A stretch of 64,000 bases of DNA from Octadecabacter ascidiaceicola (GCF_900185015.1 NZ_FXYD01000001.1:1-64000); one strand, 5' to 3'. Shown: positions 40,532-49,861, counted from the first letter of the stretch. Made by a program: numbers and translations. Notes: generated from the sequence alone by a model not told the origin.

Positions 40532-41998
40532 TTTTACATTCATTCATGTAGGATTGCCCTAACACCTTGAACGGTAAGGTGGTTTTTGGTGTTCGAAGTC
40601 CTGTCTGTCGCGAGTATGCTATGCGGTCCACAAAGGCGAGTTTTAGGAGCGTTCTGCGCAGGGCGAGGTTATCACTTTCCCAGAGTTTCCAAGGGTTTGC
40701 TAAAAATACCAAAGCGTGTTCGAACAATTGCTCGAAGGTGCCTTGTTTTGGGGCTCGGTTTGAGAGCTTTTCGTCCAAAATCAGTTTTTGTTTTTCCAAT
40801 GTGTCGATGCGTTTCTCATAGGCTGCGATGACGGTTCCACTGTTAGACGCGACAATGCGGTCCAAAAAACCCTCGATTTGTTTCTCAACCGTCCGACGTT
40901 GTGTTCGCAGAACATCTTGATTGGCATCCGCCTGTTGCTGTCGTTGCCCCACGCATCTTTGAACATGCGCTTGGTCACGGCGAATAAGCCTTCTGTTGGT
41001 TGCAGGTCTTTGATCAGCCCTGCGAACGCGCCTTCAATCACATCACGGCGGATGCTTTTGCGATAGCTTTCACAGCCTTTGGAGTGGCACAGATAATATG
41101 GATGTTTTGCGCCTGATTTACTTGTGGACCAGCAGGACGTCAGGGACGTGCCACAGTCATCACAGGTGATGAAGCCGCGCAGTGGGAAGTCTGCGCTGAT
41201 GTCCTTGCGGAACGGCGGGCGTGATCCTTCTTTGAGGCGCTGCTGTATCGCATCAAACGTTTCCATCGAAATAATCGGCTGATGATGCCCTTTGCGTAGG
41301 CTCACATCCCAATCAGAATATTCCACGTGGCCTGTATAAGCGATCCGCGACATCAACCGGATGATCTTTTCATATCGGATAGCGCCGCTTGGCGTATCCT
41401 TGGGAAACGCGGGTTGCTGTTCAAGGAAATATTTTACTTCTGACTGGGTTTCAAAACGTCCAGCTGCAAAACCTTCCAAGGCCTCTTGGATGATCGAGGC
41501 GACAGGTTCGTCGCGCACCAATAGTTTTCCGTGTCCAGCCACGCGTTCATAAGTATAGCCTTGCGGCGCAGCGAAGACCCAATACCCGCTTTCCAAACGC
41601 GCCTTCATCTTTTGAGAGACCTGACGCCCGTTTTGTTTGCGCTCAAGTTGACCTTGGGCGGCAAGGATCGTTTCGATGAACTCGCCTTCCGGCGTGTCTT
41701 CAAACCGGAAGTTCAAACATTCAACTTGGGCGCCGCGTTTGCGGAAGGAGTCTCGCAAGAGGAAGTGGAACTCGCGATCACGGGCAAAACGTTTGAGATC
41801 ATCAAAGATGACCACAAAATTTTCATGCGGTTGCGCATCCAGAAAGGACAGCAAAGCCACCATTCCAGGGCGCTGCATGAAATCCCCACCGCCGCTAAAG
41901 GTATCGGGAAACACCGCCGCAATGTCATAGCCTTTTGCCGTCGCATATTGGCGGCAGCGGGTTTCTTGGCTTTCCAATCCGTGGCCGTCAGATTCTCG
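40532..41998 (-). pseudogene. large serine recombinase, N-truncated and frameshifted
   Basis: The visible part begins with a recombinase segment (GHGLESQETRCRQYA) that normally follows the catalytic-Ser motif. The motif itself is missing because the frame upstream belongs to a traG fragment and has a stop. Inside are the resolvase-domain FDDLKRFAR part, the recombinase domain and a zinc ribbon (CDDCG ... CHSKGC). Near 40950 the frame breaks in a GGGG run; sequence from 40952 downward in the other frame carries on the same protein (coiled-coil, LKLAFVDRIAYS, LPFKVL). One lost G explains it. The frame then runs on through the tRNA. It is certainly inactive as it stands. Confidence 0.82.
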
Positions 41999-42671
41999 GC
42001 CTTCACATCAATGACCAAAACCGAGCCATCATATTTGAGTAGGTTGGGCAGAATCTGAGAAATCCCCTTCCAAGCCCGCGTGGGTGCAACCGTCAAAATG
42101 TGGCGATCCCCTTTATAAGAAAAAACCTGACGCACGGCATCTTTCACGGCCTCACCAAGAATGATTCCGTCATGGCCATAGAGACTGGTTTTTCCATGTC
42201 CTTTTGCGTGGCCCACCGGCTAGACCCAAACGTAGTTGGGGTTTCAAACAGCGCCTGCACACCGCGTCCGAGCCAGTAGCCAAGTCCCCATGCAAACCCA
42301 AGAAGAGCGACCAATATTGCAAAGCCCCATCCTGTCAGGCTGGGGTTAAAGATCGCAACAAGCGCCAGAACGAAGAAGAGGCCTAAGGCGATCCACTCAC
42401 GTAAAGCTTTGGCCTCAGGGGAGAAGAACCATCCAATGGCAAACCCAGCCGTAGTGGCCAATAACATCATGCCAATACGCAGGACGCCCAAAACTGTCCT
42501 TGCCTGTCTGGCATCTTCAATCTGCCATGAAGTCAGATAACGGCTATCGACCCATTGTCCTTGGTACCAAATCATTTCTGCAAAGGCAGGGTGGGCCATA
42601 AATACAGTCGCAGACAGCGCCAACACGGCACTCCACAACCAAGTTTGTTTCAAAGTTCGTTGCACGGTCAT
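41990..42671 (-). pseudogene. traG: traG/virD4 coupling protein remnant
   Basis: The first part (from 42671) has a signal-like N-terminus and three membrane helices, followed by TTFGSSRWAT typical of TraG. At about 42205 an A is lost from an A run (GAAAAACC), and the sequence continues in another frame (TSLYGHDGIILGEAV ... ILPNLLKYDGSVLVIDVKAEN). The nucleotide-binding loop reads PTRAWKG where GKG is expected, so the Walker A glycine is Trp. The gene stops at the recombinase junction, having lost most of the ATPase. In conjugation TraG links relaxosome and type IV secretion. Confidence 0.82.
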
Positions 42672-42726
42672 TTCTCCTTATCCAATGAGTGAACTTGCTC
42701 ATGGGGATGAAGGAGACCTCAGGCCT

Positions 42727-44101
42727 TGATGGGGTGGATGCCCCTCCCCGCAGCTCCAGTCTGCTACCGTTGCCATCATCGCAATTTTGAAATGGAGACC
42801 AATATGAATAACGTCACAATCATCGGGATCGATCTGGCCAAATCAGTATTTCAGGTACATGGGGCTGGGTCAGACGGTTCGGTTGTCTATCGCAAGAAGC
42901 TGTCGCGCCCACAGTTTTCAAAGTTCATGGCTGACCAACCCGCCTGCATTGTCGCGATGGAGGCATGTGGCAGTGCCTATTTTTGGGCGCGAATGATGGA
43001 AGATCTTGGCCATGAGGTCAGGCTGGTCCCACCGATCTACGTGAAACCGTTTGTGAAGCGCCAGAAGAACGACTCAGCCGACGCGGAGGCGATTGCAGAG
43101 GCAGCGTCGCGGTCCAACATGCGCTTTGTACCAATCAAGAGCGTGCAACAACAATCTAGAAGCATCATGTTCCGCACACGAGAAATGTTGATTGGTCAGC
43201 GAACACAAACCGTAAATGCGCTGAGATCGCACCTTGCTGAGTTTGGCGTGATCTTCCCCAAGGGGTTGCATAATCTCAAACGTCTCGCGGCGTATGTTGA
43301 GAGCGCCGATGAGAGCATTCCTATTGAAGTTGTCCAGATCGGAGAAGTCTATCTCGAGCAGATCACGCAGCATACCGACCGTATCAAAGTACTAGAGAAA
43401 ACGATCAAGGGGCTGGCAGAAACCAGCGAAACGCCGAGACGGTTGCGCACTGTTCCTGGTGTTGGTCCCATCACAGCTATGGCCATCGAAGCTTTTGCAC
43501 CTGAGATGGAGCGATTTGAGAAAGGCCGGAATTTCTCGGCTTGGCTCGGTTTGGTCCCTCGTCAACATTCAACGGGTGGCAAACAGGTTTTGGGTCGAAC
43601 ATCAAAAATGGGCCAAAAAGACATTCGGAATCTGCTGATAGTTGGTGCCATGTCTGTCATCAAAGCTGCGATTTACAAAAAAGACGAGAGCAATCCATCG
43701 TGGCTGGGGCAACTCTTGGAAAGAAAGCCCAGAATGGTGGTGGCCGTCGCGCTGGCCAACAAGATGGCGCGAACCATTTGGGCTATGCTGACCAAAGGTG
43801 AAGATTATAGGAATCCGGCGACTGTGGCAGTTGCATAGCAACGTACATTCGTCGGTCGTTGGGCGTGTGAGGAGGTTTTGAACAGAATGGGCAATTGATC
43901 GTCAGATCGGGAACAGGAAAACCAGTTCACCACAAAGCGCTTACAGCGCGCTTCCTTGATTTGGACCTGATCCGCGAACTTACCATACCGGCCCGCGGCA
44001 TGTGAAAAGCCGCACAATGAGGCCTGACACATGACCGCACCCGATCACATGCTCAAGACGTTGAAAATTTACTTGCACGAAACGGGGCATCCACACATGT
44101 G
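42727..44101. mobile_element. IS110 family, IS1111-type insertion sequence
   Basis: About 1.37 kb between traG and relaxase remnants. An 11-bp inverted repeat, GTGGATGCCCC at 42734..42744 and GGGGCATCCAC at 44084..44094, flanks the transposase. Members of the IS1111 group have such repeats a few bases inside the true ends, so the outer limits are estimates. No target duplication is expected for this group. Confidence 0.75.
42804..43838 (+). CDS. IS1111-type transposase
   Basis: A 344-residue IS110-family transposase. N-terminal DEDD RuvC-like domain (IGIDLAKSVFQVHG, then MEACGSAYFWA and DSADAEAIAEA) and C-terminal Tnp_20 domain with LRTVPGVGPITAMAI and the serine region FSAWLGLVPRQHSTGGK. 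The frame is intact and full length. The ATG at 42804 follows GGAGACC. Not coupled to flanking genes. Confidence 0.93.
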   Translation: MNNVTIIGIDLAKSVFQVHGAGSDGSVVYRKKLSRPQFSKFMADQPACIVAMEACGSAYFWARMMEDLGHEVRLVPPIYVKPFVKRQKNDSADAEAIAEAASRSNMRFVPIKSVQQQSRSIMFRTREMLIGQRTQTVNALRSHLAEFGVIFPKGLHNLKRLAAYVESADESIPIEVVQIGEVYLEQITQHTDRIKVLEKTIKGLAETSETPRRLRTVPGVGPITAMAIEAFAPEMERFEKGRNFSAWLGLVPRQHSTGGKQVLGRTSKMGQKDIRNLLIVGAMSVIKAAIYKKDESNPSWLGQLLERKPRMVVAVALANKMARTIWAMLTKGEDYRNPATVAVA

Positions 44102-44138
44102 GTGTGGTGAAACGGGGGTGGTAAGAACCATCATATAA
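43839..44138. other. IS right end and short flank, no gene
   Basis: The 300 bases after the transposase hold the right inverted repeat of the insertion sequence (44084..44094) and then the flank up to the relaxase remnant. I see no protein-coding frame with recognisable features. Confidence 0.6.
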
Positions 44139-45266
44139 TTATCGCTCGAAGGTATGACCTCTTTTGCGGTGACGATTGATACCGCGTGTGTCGGATTGGT
44201 CGCGATTCAGACTATTCAGAGCTTCCTGTTCGTTTGCTTTCTGGGTCTTACGATGCGCACCTGTGATCCGATCAAACAGGCCGCGTAAACCGCCACTCAG
44301 ACGTTCTTGCCGTTCCTTGGTTTCTTTGGTCCATCGTGCGTCTTGTTTCGCTTTGAGATCAGCGCGTTCTTTGCGTTGCGCTGCAACCATCTCAGCGCGT
44401 TCATCAAGGAATGGTTGCATGTCATTGGTGTGTTTGGCTTTGACCTGCCGGATAAATCCTTTGACCTGTTCGGTCTTGCGGTCTTTTAGCCATGAGGTGA
44501 CGGCGGCAACAGAATCTAAATCCGACGCGTCGCCCAAACGGGCATTGATCTCTTTGGTTTTTAGACCCACCCAACGCGACAGCGAATATACATTGCCATC
44601 AATGTCCAACGCGACAAATCCACGGCGATCTCCTTTGGCGAGGTAAAGTCCACGATCCATCAACGCGTTGGTCAGTGATTTGCGATCATCTGATTGCGCC
44701 CATGCGTCATGAAAGGCCTGCTTCATCCCTCTGGGATCAACACCCAAGCGCTGTGCTTGTTGCCATTGTTCCAAAGTAAAGTTTAGCGGATTGCCTTTGC
44801 CGTAAGTCCGCAAACCATCGGGCAAATCCCATCCGTGATCAAGAAATAGCTCTTTCGATAAATCCCGCAGTTTGAGTTTAAACAGGCCAAGTTCTTTGGC
44901 CGTCATGGTGTTCGTGTCGATACGATGGAGCACAAGATGTGCGTGCCGCCTGCCGTTTTTTTCATGAACGACGATGGCGCGAGGATGACCATCAAGGCCC
45001 AGCCTATTGGCGATGCGATCCGCCGTTTACCGAAACCCTTCATCGGTAACGACAACGCCCTCAGGCGGATTGAGGGACACTGACACCAGAAACTTCTGGC
45101 ATTTGGTTCCCATTGATATTGCATGGGCCTCTTCCAAAGCGCCATGCAGATCATCGGCCATGAACCCATCTATCGGGATCACCTCAACATGATCGTTTTC
45201 CACCTGATTCATAAGATGATCTGCCAATGCCTTTGCACCGGAGCGTTGGCACCCAATCAAAATCAT
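44139..45266 (-). pseudogene. relaxase/mobilization nuclease with premature stop
   Basis: The N-terminus (from the ATG at 45266) resembles relaxases of mobilizable elements (MILIGCQRSGAKALADHL, then GFMADDLHGALEEAHA). The frame is then broken by TAA at 45029..45027 and continues in the same frame with TADRIANRLGLDGHPRAIVVHEKNGRRHAHLV, which holds the HxH nicking-domain motif. AAA to TAA is the simplest cause. The C-terminus is a charged helical region. The start overlaps the mobC stop by 4 bases. Presumed inactive. Confidence 0.82.
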
Positions 45267-45646
45267 GGGCGGCCTTTCAACGCCTGCATCAACGTTGTGC
45301 GCATCCATGCGACTTCGGCAATTGCTTGTTTGAGGTCCGCTTCCAGTTCGTCATCAACAATCAACGTCCCTTGATTGAGATGCTTGGCGATTTGGTTGAG
45401 ATTGCTCGCAGTCCGACTTTCACCGAGGCGGGCCAAAATCTCAGCCAAAAGCTGTTGCTCTGCAACAGGAGGTTTGCGCGTCTTACGGTATTGATGGGCC
45501 TGATCCGCGAGAACCACGGACTTTATATATGACCCCAGCGGCAGTGATCCGGCTTGAGCAGCAAGTTGCTGGCGCTCAACATCAGACAGGCGCAATGAAA
45601 GCGGAGCAGGACGTTTGGGTTTTGAATTCGTTTGTTGCTGTGTCAT
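45263..45646 (-). CDS. mobC: MobC-like relaxosome protein
   Basis: A 127-residue protein with an N-terminal basic/Gln-rich arm, a ribbon-helix-helix-like segment (LSLRLSDVERQQLAAQAG) and the family pattern with SNLNQIAKHLNQG in the C-terminal half. Such proteins assist the relaxase at oriT. The frame looks intact although the adjacent relaxase, TraG and recombinase are broken, so it may be the last undamaged gene of the element. Confidence 0.8.
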   Translation of the reverse strand: MTQQQTNSKPKRPAPLSLRLSDVERQQLAAQAGSLPLGSYIKSVVLADQAHQYRKTRKPPVAEQQLLAEILARLGESRTASNLNQIAKHLNQGTLIVDDELEADLKQAIAEVAWMRTTLMQALKGRP

Positions 45647-46064
45647 GGGCGTGGCCCCCGCAAAAAATGCGCATGGGGTTTGAGTATTTCATCCCAACGC
45701 TCCAATTCCTCAAATAACTCAGGTAATGCTAAAGACCGTTCCCAACGAACGCGCGAGAAAATCGCACAAGCGCGTTTCCGTGGCATTAGTCATGTTAGAT
45801 ATTGGTGGAATAGGGAGTTGTCGATCAAGAGTGCTAGGCACAGGTTGAAGTTATTCCTGAAAAATCAGTTGCCAAGGAACGAGCACCTAACACCGCGGAA
45901 AACGACAATTGCTTAAGTCGTCTTATTCAGGGCAGTTGGGGACAACCTGACGAGTCCGCAAATGCTTTGGCCCCATTGAGAGGCGGAAGAGGGTTCGACT
46001 TGCATTTTCCGATTGAAATAGTCAGGTATGTGGGTAGTGGCAGCTCGAACTCCGGAAAAGCACC
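45647..46064. other. 418-base stretch with no gene seen
   Basis: Upstream of mobC, where an origin of transfer would be expected. I see no convincing coding frame and no copy of the tRNA-Ser 3' end that would mark the far end of the element. The last part holds a GGAAAAG ribosome site for the gene at 46068. Confidence 0.5.
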
Positions 46065-46067
46065 TTG

Positions 46068-46490
46068 ATGATCCCTATTACTCAAACGAACTTTTGTGAA
46101 GTTGCCCCGTTGCCCGCTCACAAAGCTGAGGCCGTCGCGTTTTTGAACCATCTTCGGTTCACGGCAATGAAATGCCGTACAAAGCCGCAAACTGAACTTT
46201 TCCAAGCTTGCGCATTGTTGCAGGTGTCACGGTCACAAAGCCAAACCGCCCATTCAGAAGCGTTGATGCGATGTCTATCCCAAGCACTGGGGCAACCCGC
46301 GCGGCTATTGGCACCTGGTGCGAACGAAATGACATTTGATGAGCAATGGTTGGTTCAACTTGGGAAGGCTTTTGCAGCAGGGGACCATCTCAGTCAGGCC
46401 TTTTTATTGCGGTCGCGCGTGGCGCATGAGAACCGAAGGTTGGTTGGATTTCTGGTCAAACGAATAGTCGACAGTTTTTCCTTGGATTAG
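46068..46490 (+). CDS. hypothetical protein (140 aa)
   Basis: A mostly helical protein with three cysteines and no membrane segment. I do not recognise a named family; the sequence pattern (FQACALLQVSRSQSQTAHSEALMRCL) looks like a genuine, conserved soluble protein. ATG at 46068 after GGAAAAG. Its stop lies within an Irr-like box, and dps follows 105 bases later on the same strand, so an iron-related context is possible. Confidence 0.6.
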   Translation: MIPITQTNFCEVAPLPAHKAEAVAFLNHLRFTAMKCRTKPQTELFQACALLQVSRSQSQTAHSEALMRCLSQALGQPARLLAPGANEMTFDEQWLVQLGKAFAAGDHLSQAFLLRSRVAHENRRLVGFLVKRIVDSFSLD

Positions 46491-46501
46491 AGTTATTCTA
46501 A
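46487..46501. promoter_or_regulatory. Irr-type (ICE) box upstream of dps
   Basis: TTAGA-N5-TCTAA, a perfect inverted repeat close to the ICE consensus TTTAGAA-N3-TTCTAAA bound by Irr in alphaproteobacteria. It overlaps the stop of the upstream gene and lies about 95 bases before dps, an iron-storage gene and thus a fitting target. Confidence 0.55.
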
Positions 46502-46595
46502 AAACTCTTGCAATATAAAATGCTGACGCTAACTTTGGCGCCAGCAAGCCAGTGACACGAGCACAAGCCAGCTTTTCATTCTCAGGAGTAAAAAG

Positions 46596-47066
46596 ATGAC
46601 ACAGACCGCAGCCGCACTGTCTACAGACGCAAAAACCGCCATTGTCGAAGCTTTGAACCAGTCCGTTGCGGAGACGGCTGTAACAACGATGTTGGCGCAG
46701 AATTTTCACTGGAACGTAACCGGCATGGGTTTTGGCCCGCTACACGATTTGTTCCAGAAAATATACGAAGATCACTTCATCGCTCAGGACGATCTGGCTG
46801 AACGTGTTAAGGCGCTTGATGCGCATGCTGAGGGCACGCTTGCCGGTATGTTGGCGCGGTCCAAGGTGAAAGAACACGATGGCCACGCGACAGACAAAGA
46901 AATGATCAAAGCAATGCAGGTCGCGCAAGAAACATTAGCCGCGACTTTAGCAGGCGCGGGCGCAATCTCGGCTGAACACGGTGATACGTTGACCGAAGAT
47001 CTGTGCATCGCGCGTGGTCAAACACATGAAAAATTTGCGTGGTTCTTGCGCGCGCATCTTAGCTGA
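46596..47066 (+). CDS. dps: Dps family ferritin-like protein
   Basis: A 156-residue Dps, which oxidises and stores iron with H2O2 in a 12-subunit shell and may shield DNA. The ferroxidase region is visible: QNFHWNVTG (His38), the second His at residue 50 (FGPLHDLFQ), and the acidic DDLAER segment. ATG follows AGGAGTAAAAAG. An Irr-like box upstream suggests iron control. Confidence 0.93.
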   Translation: MTQTAAALSTDAKTAIVEALNQSVAETAVTTMLAQNFHWNVTGMGFGPLHDLFQKIYEDHFIAQDDLAERVKALDAHAEGTLAGMLARSKVKEHDGHATDKEMIKAMQVAQETLAATLAGAGAISAEHGDTLTEDLCIARGQTHEKFAWFLRAHLS

Positions 47067-47161
47067 ATACCGCGTTCGCGTGGCTGAAAAGCGAAGGAAG
47101 CCACCGCGCCAGCCAGCCACCTAAATGGCAGCAAGCAAGCACGGTAGCCACCCAAGCGGGG

Positions 47162-47419
47162 TCAAGCCAAGTCCTGTACCAAGGCGACTGGCTTGACCTT
47201 TTTCTTTTTACATTTCTTCAAATACCCGGGCGACCAGTGCCCGTATTTTCCGAGCCGTTTTTGTTGTTCTAGCAGCATCTCAATGAATGCATCTCGGCTC
47301 TTGTTTTTCTTCAGTTCTTTGAACAGAGATTTCTGCGCCTTGGTCATCGAACAGCCGAGGCAATGGCCTTCTCGTTTGAATTTGCAAACATCGATACAGG
47401 GGCTAGGTGTTTTCGGCAT
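47162..47419 (-). CDS. DUF1289 family small Cys protein
   Basis: An 85-residue protein with cysteines in the C-x3-C-x7-C-x2-C pattern (SPCIDVCKFKREGHCLGCSM) and a Lys-rich C-terminus, matching DUF1289. The start at 47419 is preferred over 47440 because the family pattern begins here. Located next to hemP in the iron island; it may share its transcript (70-base gap). Confidence 0.8.
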   Translation of the reverse strand: MPKTPSPCIDVCKFKREGHCLGCSMTKAQKSLFKELKKNKSRDAFIEMLLEQQKRLGKYGHWSPGYLKKCKKKKVKPVALVQDLA

Positions 47420-47488
47420 AGGGTCTTCCTTGCGTGTCAAACAGCTGTGTGGCCGCAGTACGCTGGGTATCCAACAAAGGGGCTAAAA

Positions 47489-47653
47489 CTATTTCGTCAA
47501 GATGAGCTTTCCGGCACGGGTAATGCGCAAAAAGTAAGTTTGGTCACCCAATACAATACAAGCGGGACGACCGTCTGGCATAAGGTCTTGCGCATCATAT
47601 GTCTTCGGGCGGTGTGTTTCGTTTGCGGCGATCGGTATCGCAAGGTCGGTCAT
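47489..47653 (-). CDS. hemP: hemin uptake protein HemP
   Basis: A 54-residue protein, short enough to be missed by usual length cut-offs. The C-terminal signature YFLRITRAGKLILTK and the central DAQDLMPDGRPACIVLGDQ match HemP. Family members are small cytoplasmic proteins; in some bacteria they regulate heme-uptake genes. The ATG overlaps the stop of the preceding 53-residue gene (ATGA), indicating translational coupling. A TGA-N9-TCA iron box lies upstream of the pair. Confidence 0.87.
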   Translation of the reverse strand: MTDLAIPIAANETHRPKTYDAQDLMPDGRPACIVLGDQTYFLRITRAGKLILTK

Positions 47654-47811
47654 TGGATACGCTCCTTGATCGCGATTCTGTCCAAAACAATTTCGGCGAC
47701 ATCCAATGAAGTTTCCCCATCACAGAGCATCACTTCGAAGATTTCGTTCTTATTTAGTGGAGGTTTCTCCACCGGTTTCTTCGCTTGGTTTGTGTTCGTT
47801 CGCCAGACCAT
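47650..47811 (-). CDS. small protein (53 aa) coupled to hemP
   Basis: A 53-residue protein with a basic, Asn/Lys-rich first half and an acidic second half (EIFEVMLCDGETSLDVAEIVLDRI). I do not recognise it. It is supported by exact coupling to hemP (CAATGACC, stop and start overlapping) and by its place just behind an iron box. It may be an iron-regulated small protein. Confidence 0.6.
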   Translation of the reverse strand: MVWRTNTNQAKKPVEKPPLNKNEIFEVMLCDGETSLDVAEIVLDRIAIKERIQ

Positions 47812-47878
47812 GACGTGTCTCCTGAGTGTTATGGTCTGGGCTCTCCTATAGGTTGGCTAGGACCGATTTTCCTTAATC

Positions 47879-47893
47879 TGATAAAATTAGTCA
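47879..47893. promoter_or_regulatory. Iron-Rhodo box (TGA-N9-TCA) between hemP and siderophore transport genes
   Basis: TGATAAAATTAGTCA, a match to the TGA-N9-TCA motif proposed as RirA binding site. It lies 68 bases upstream of the hemP pair and 121 bases before the siderophore ABC transporter genes, so it could regulate both. Confidence 0.7.
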
Positions 47894-48013
47894 GGAATGT
47901 CAAGAAAGAGCGTGGCGAGCTCTGGACTCTTGAAAATCTGGGACTTATCCAGCGGCTAATCCGCAAAGCCAACCATTTTGGTCAGCCATGCCTTCACACA
48001 AAGGATGACTGAT

Positions 48014-48901
48014 ATGTTTCGTGCAATTGCACTTTCCATGACTGTAATGACTGCGCCTGCATTTGCGGAAACGGTTGAGATTGACACCTATACCGGCACA
48101 GCAGAAGTAACGACTTTACCAGAACGAATCGCAGTTTTTGATATTGCTGCTTTGGACACATTGGATGCCTTGGGTGTCGATGTGGCTGGTGCGGTCTCAA
48201 CGCTGTTTGTTGACTATGTGACCGACACCGCAGGAGAGGCCGAAAATGTAGGCACCTTGTTTGAGCCCGACTTTGAAGTAATCGCCGCAGGTGGCTATGA
48301 TCTTTTGATTGCGGGCGGACGGTCGTCCGTCGTGGCGCCTGACTTGGCTGAGATCGCACCGACCATCGACATGACGATTTGGGAAGACACCGTGGGGCAG
48401 GGCCTCGCACGTTTGAACGCATACGGTGAAATTTTCGGCAAACAAGATGAGGCCGCGGCATTGCAGGCAGCGTTCGAAGACGCGCTCGACGCCGCCAAAT
48501 CCGCGGTGTCCGACGAAGGCAGCGCGTTGATCGTTATGACAAATGGCCCGACTGTATCTGCTTACGGTGCTAACGGCCGTTTTGGGTGGCTGCACACGGC
48601 GCTTGAGCTTCCTGAAGCGATCGAAGCCGTCGAAGAGGCCACACACGGAGAAGCGATTAGTTTTGAATTCATTCGCGATGCCAATCCAGATGTTTTGATC
48701 GTGATCGACCGCGCCGCAGCCATCGGCCAAGAGGCTGATGCCGCAGCCATGACTTTGGACAATGCGTTGGTTCATGAAACCGCTGCGTGGAAAAATGATG
48801 ACGTGATCTACCTCAACAGTGCGAATGTTTACATTGCGAACGGTGGTGTCCAGTCGATGACACAAATTCTGACGCAGTTCGCGACGCAGTTTACGGATTA
48901 A
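48014..48901 (+). CDS. siderophore ABC transporter, periplasmic binding protein
   Basis: A 295-residue class III binding protein (Peripla_BP_2). Signal peptide MFRAIALSMTVMTAPAFA, then TLPERIAVFDIAALDTLDALG, the usual first motif. It is the first of a binding protein-permease-permease-ATPase set resembling VctPDGC/FatBDC systems for catechol-type siderophores. The start at 48014 is chosen for the signal peptide with AGGATG upstream; a Met at 48005 is also possible. Confidence 0.9.
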   Translation: MFRAIALSMTVMTAPAFAETVEIDTYTGTAEVTTLPERIAVFDIAALDTLDALGVDVAGAVSTLFVDYVTDTAGEAENVGTLFEPDFEVIAAGGYDLLIAGGRSSVVAPDLAEIAPTIDMTIWEDTVGQGLARLNAYGEIFGKQDEAAALQAAFEDALDAAKSAVSDEGSALIVMTNGPTVSAYGANGRFGWLHTALELPEAIEAVEEATHGEAISFEFIRDANPDVLIVIDRAAAIGQEADAAAMTLDNALVHETAAWKNDDVIYLNSANVYIANGGVQSMTQILTQFATQFTD

Positions 48902-48907
48902 TCGCAG

Positions 48908-49861
48908 GTGAAACGCTGGTATTGGGCGGGCGTTATCACGCTCGTCCTTTTGTCATTCTTTTCGATTTTCGTCGGTGTGATTGATCTGTCATTCGGCGAT
49001 CTCTGGCGCGACCCAGAGGCGATGCGCCTGATCGGGATCAGCCGCTTCCCGCGCACCGCCGCGGCGATTATTGCGGGCGGGACGCTCGCGATCGCGGGCT
49101 CTGTAATGCAGATGTTGGTGCGCAACAGGTTCGTGGAACCGATGACGGCAGGCACAGGGCAGGGCGCCGCATTGGGCATTCTACTGGTTACGGTTTTGAC
49201 CCCGCAGGCATCGATCTTTGCGAAGATGGCACTGGCATCAGCTACGGCATTAATCTCCAGTCTTGGGTTTCTCGCAATTGTGCGTCGATTGCCCCCGACC
49301 CAACCGCTGTTGGTTCCCTTGGTGGGGCTCGTCTACGGAGGCATCATCGGGGCTGGGGTGGTGTTTGTCGCCTATCAGGCGGACCTGTTGCAGTTTATCT
49401 CGGTTTGGCTGAGCGGCGAGTTTTCCGGTATCTTGCGCGGCCGGTACGAGTTGCTTTGGCTTGCGGCGGGCGGTGCGGTTTTAACCTATTTCGCGGCGGA
49501 TCAGTTCGCGATTGTCGGGATGGGCCAAACGGTGACCACGTCGCTGGGTTTGAATTACAAACAGGTCGTTTTGGTCGGGTTGGTGGCCATTTCACTGATC
49601 TCGGCGCTGACGGTTGTGACCGTTGGGATCATCCCGTTTGTCGGGCTTGTGGTGCCTAATATCATATCGAGGTTGGTTGGTGATAACTTGCGCCGGACGT
49701 TGCCGTTGGTGGCGATGATGGGGGCGGGCCTAACGTTGGCGTCCGACATCGCTGGGCGGATCATTCGATATCCATTTGAAATCCCGGTGGGGACCGTGTT
49801 GGGCGTGACTGGCGCTGTGATTTTTCTGTGGTTGCTGTACCGGAGCCCGCGTTATGCATAG
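48908..49861 (+). CDS. siderophore ABC transporter permease 1
   Basis: A 317-residue FecCD-family inner-membrane permease with about nine hydrophobic helices. The motif GGTLAIAGSVMQMLVRNRFVEP and the C-terminal GIIPFVGLVVPNIISRLVGDNLR coupling region are typical. GTG start, 6 bases after the binding-protein stop. The end overlaps the second permease by 8 bases. Confidence 0.92.
   Translation: MKRWYWAGVITLVLLSFFSIFVGVIDLSFGDLWRDPEAMRLIGISRFPRTAAAIIAGGTLAIAGSVMQMLVRNRFVEPMTAGTGQGAALGILLVTVLTPQASIFAKMALASATALISSLGFLAIVRRLPPTQPLLVPLVGLVYGGIIGAGVVFVAYQADLLQFISVWLSGEFSGILRGRYELLWLAAGGAVLTYFAADQFAIVGMGQTVTTSLGLNYKQVVLVGLVAISLISALTVVTVGIIPFVGLVVPNIISRLVGDNLRRTLPLVAMMGAGLTLASDIAGRIIRYPFEIPVGTVLGVTGAVIFLWLLYRSPRYA

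Noticed and set aside
40591-40610. Sequence resembling the tRNA-Ser T-arm (GTTCGAAGTCCTGTCTGTC) about 80 bases past the tRNA
   Set aside because: It could be an att duplicate, but it lies in the recombinase coding sequence and differs at several positions, so chance or coding constraint explains it as well.
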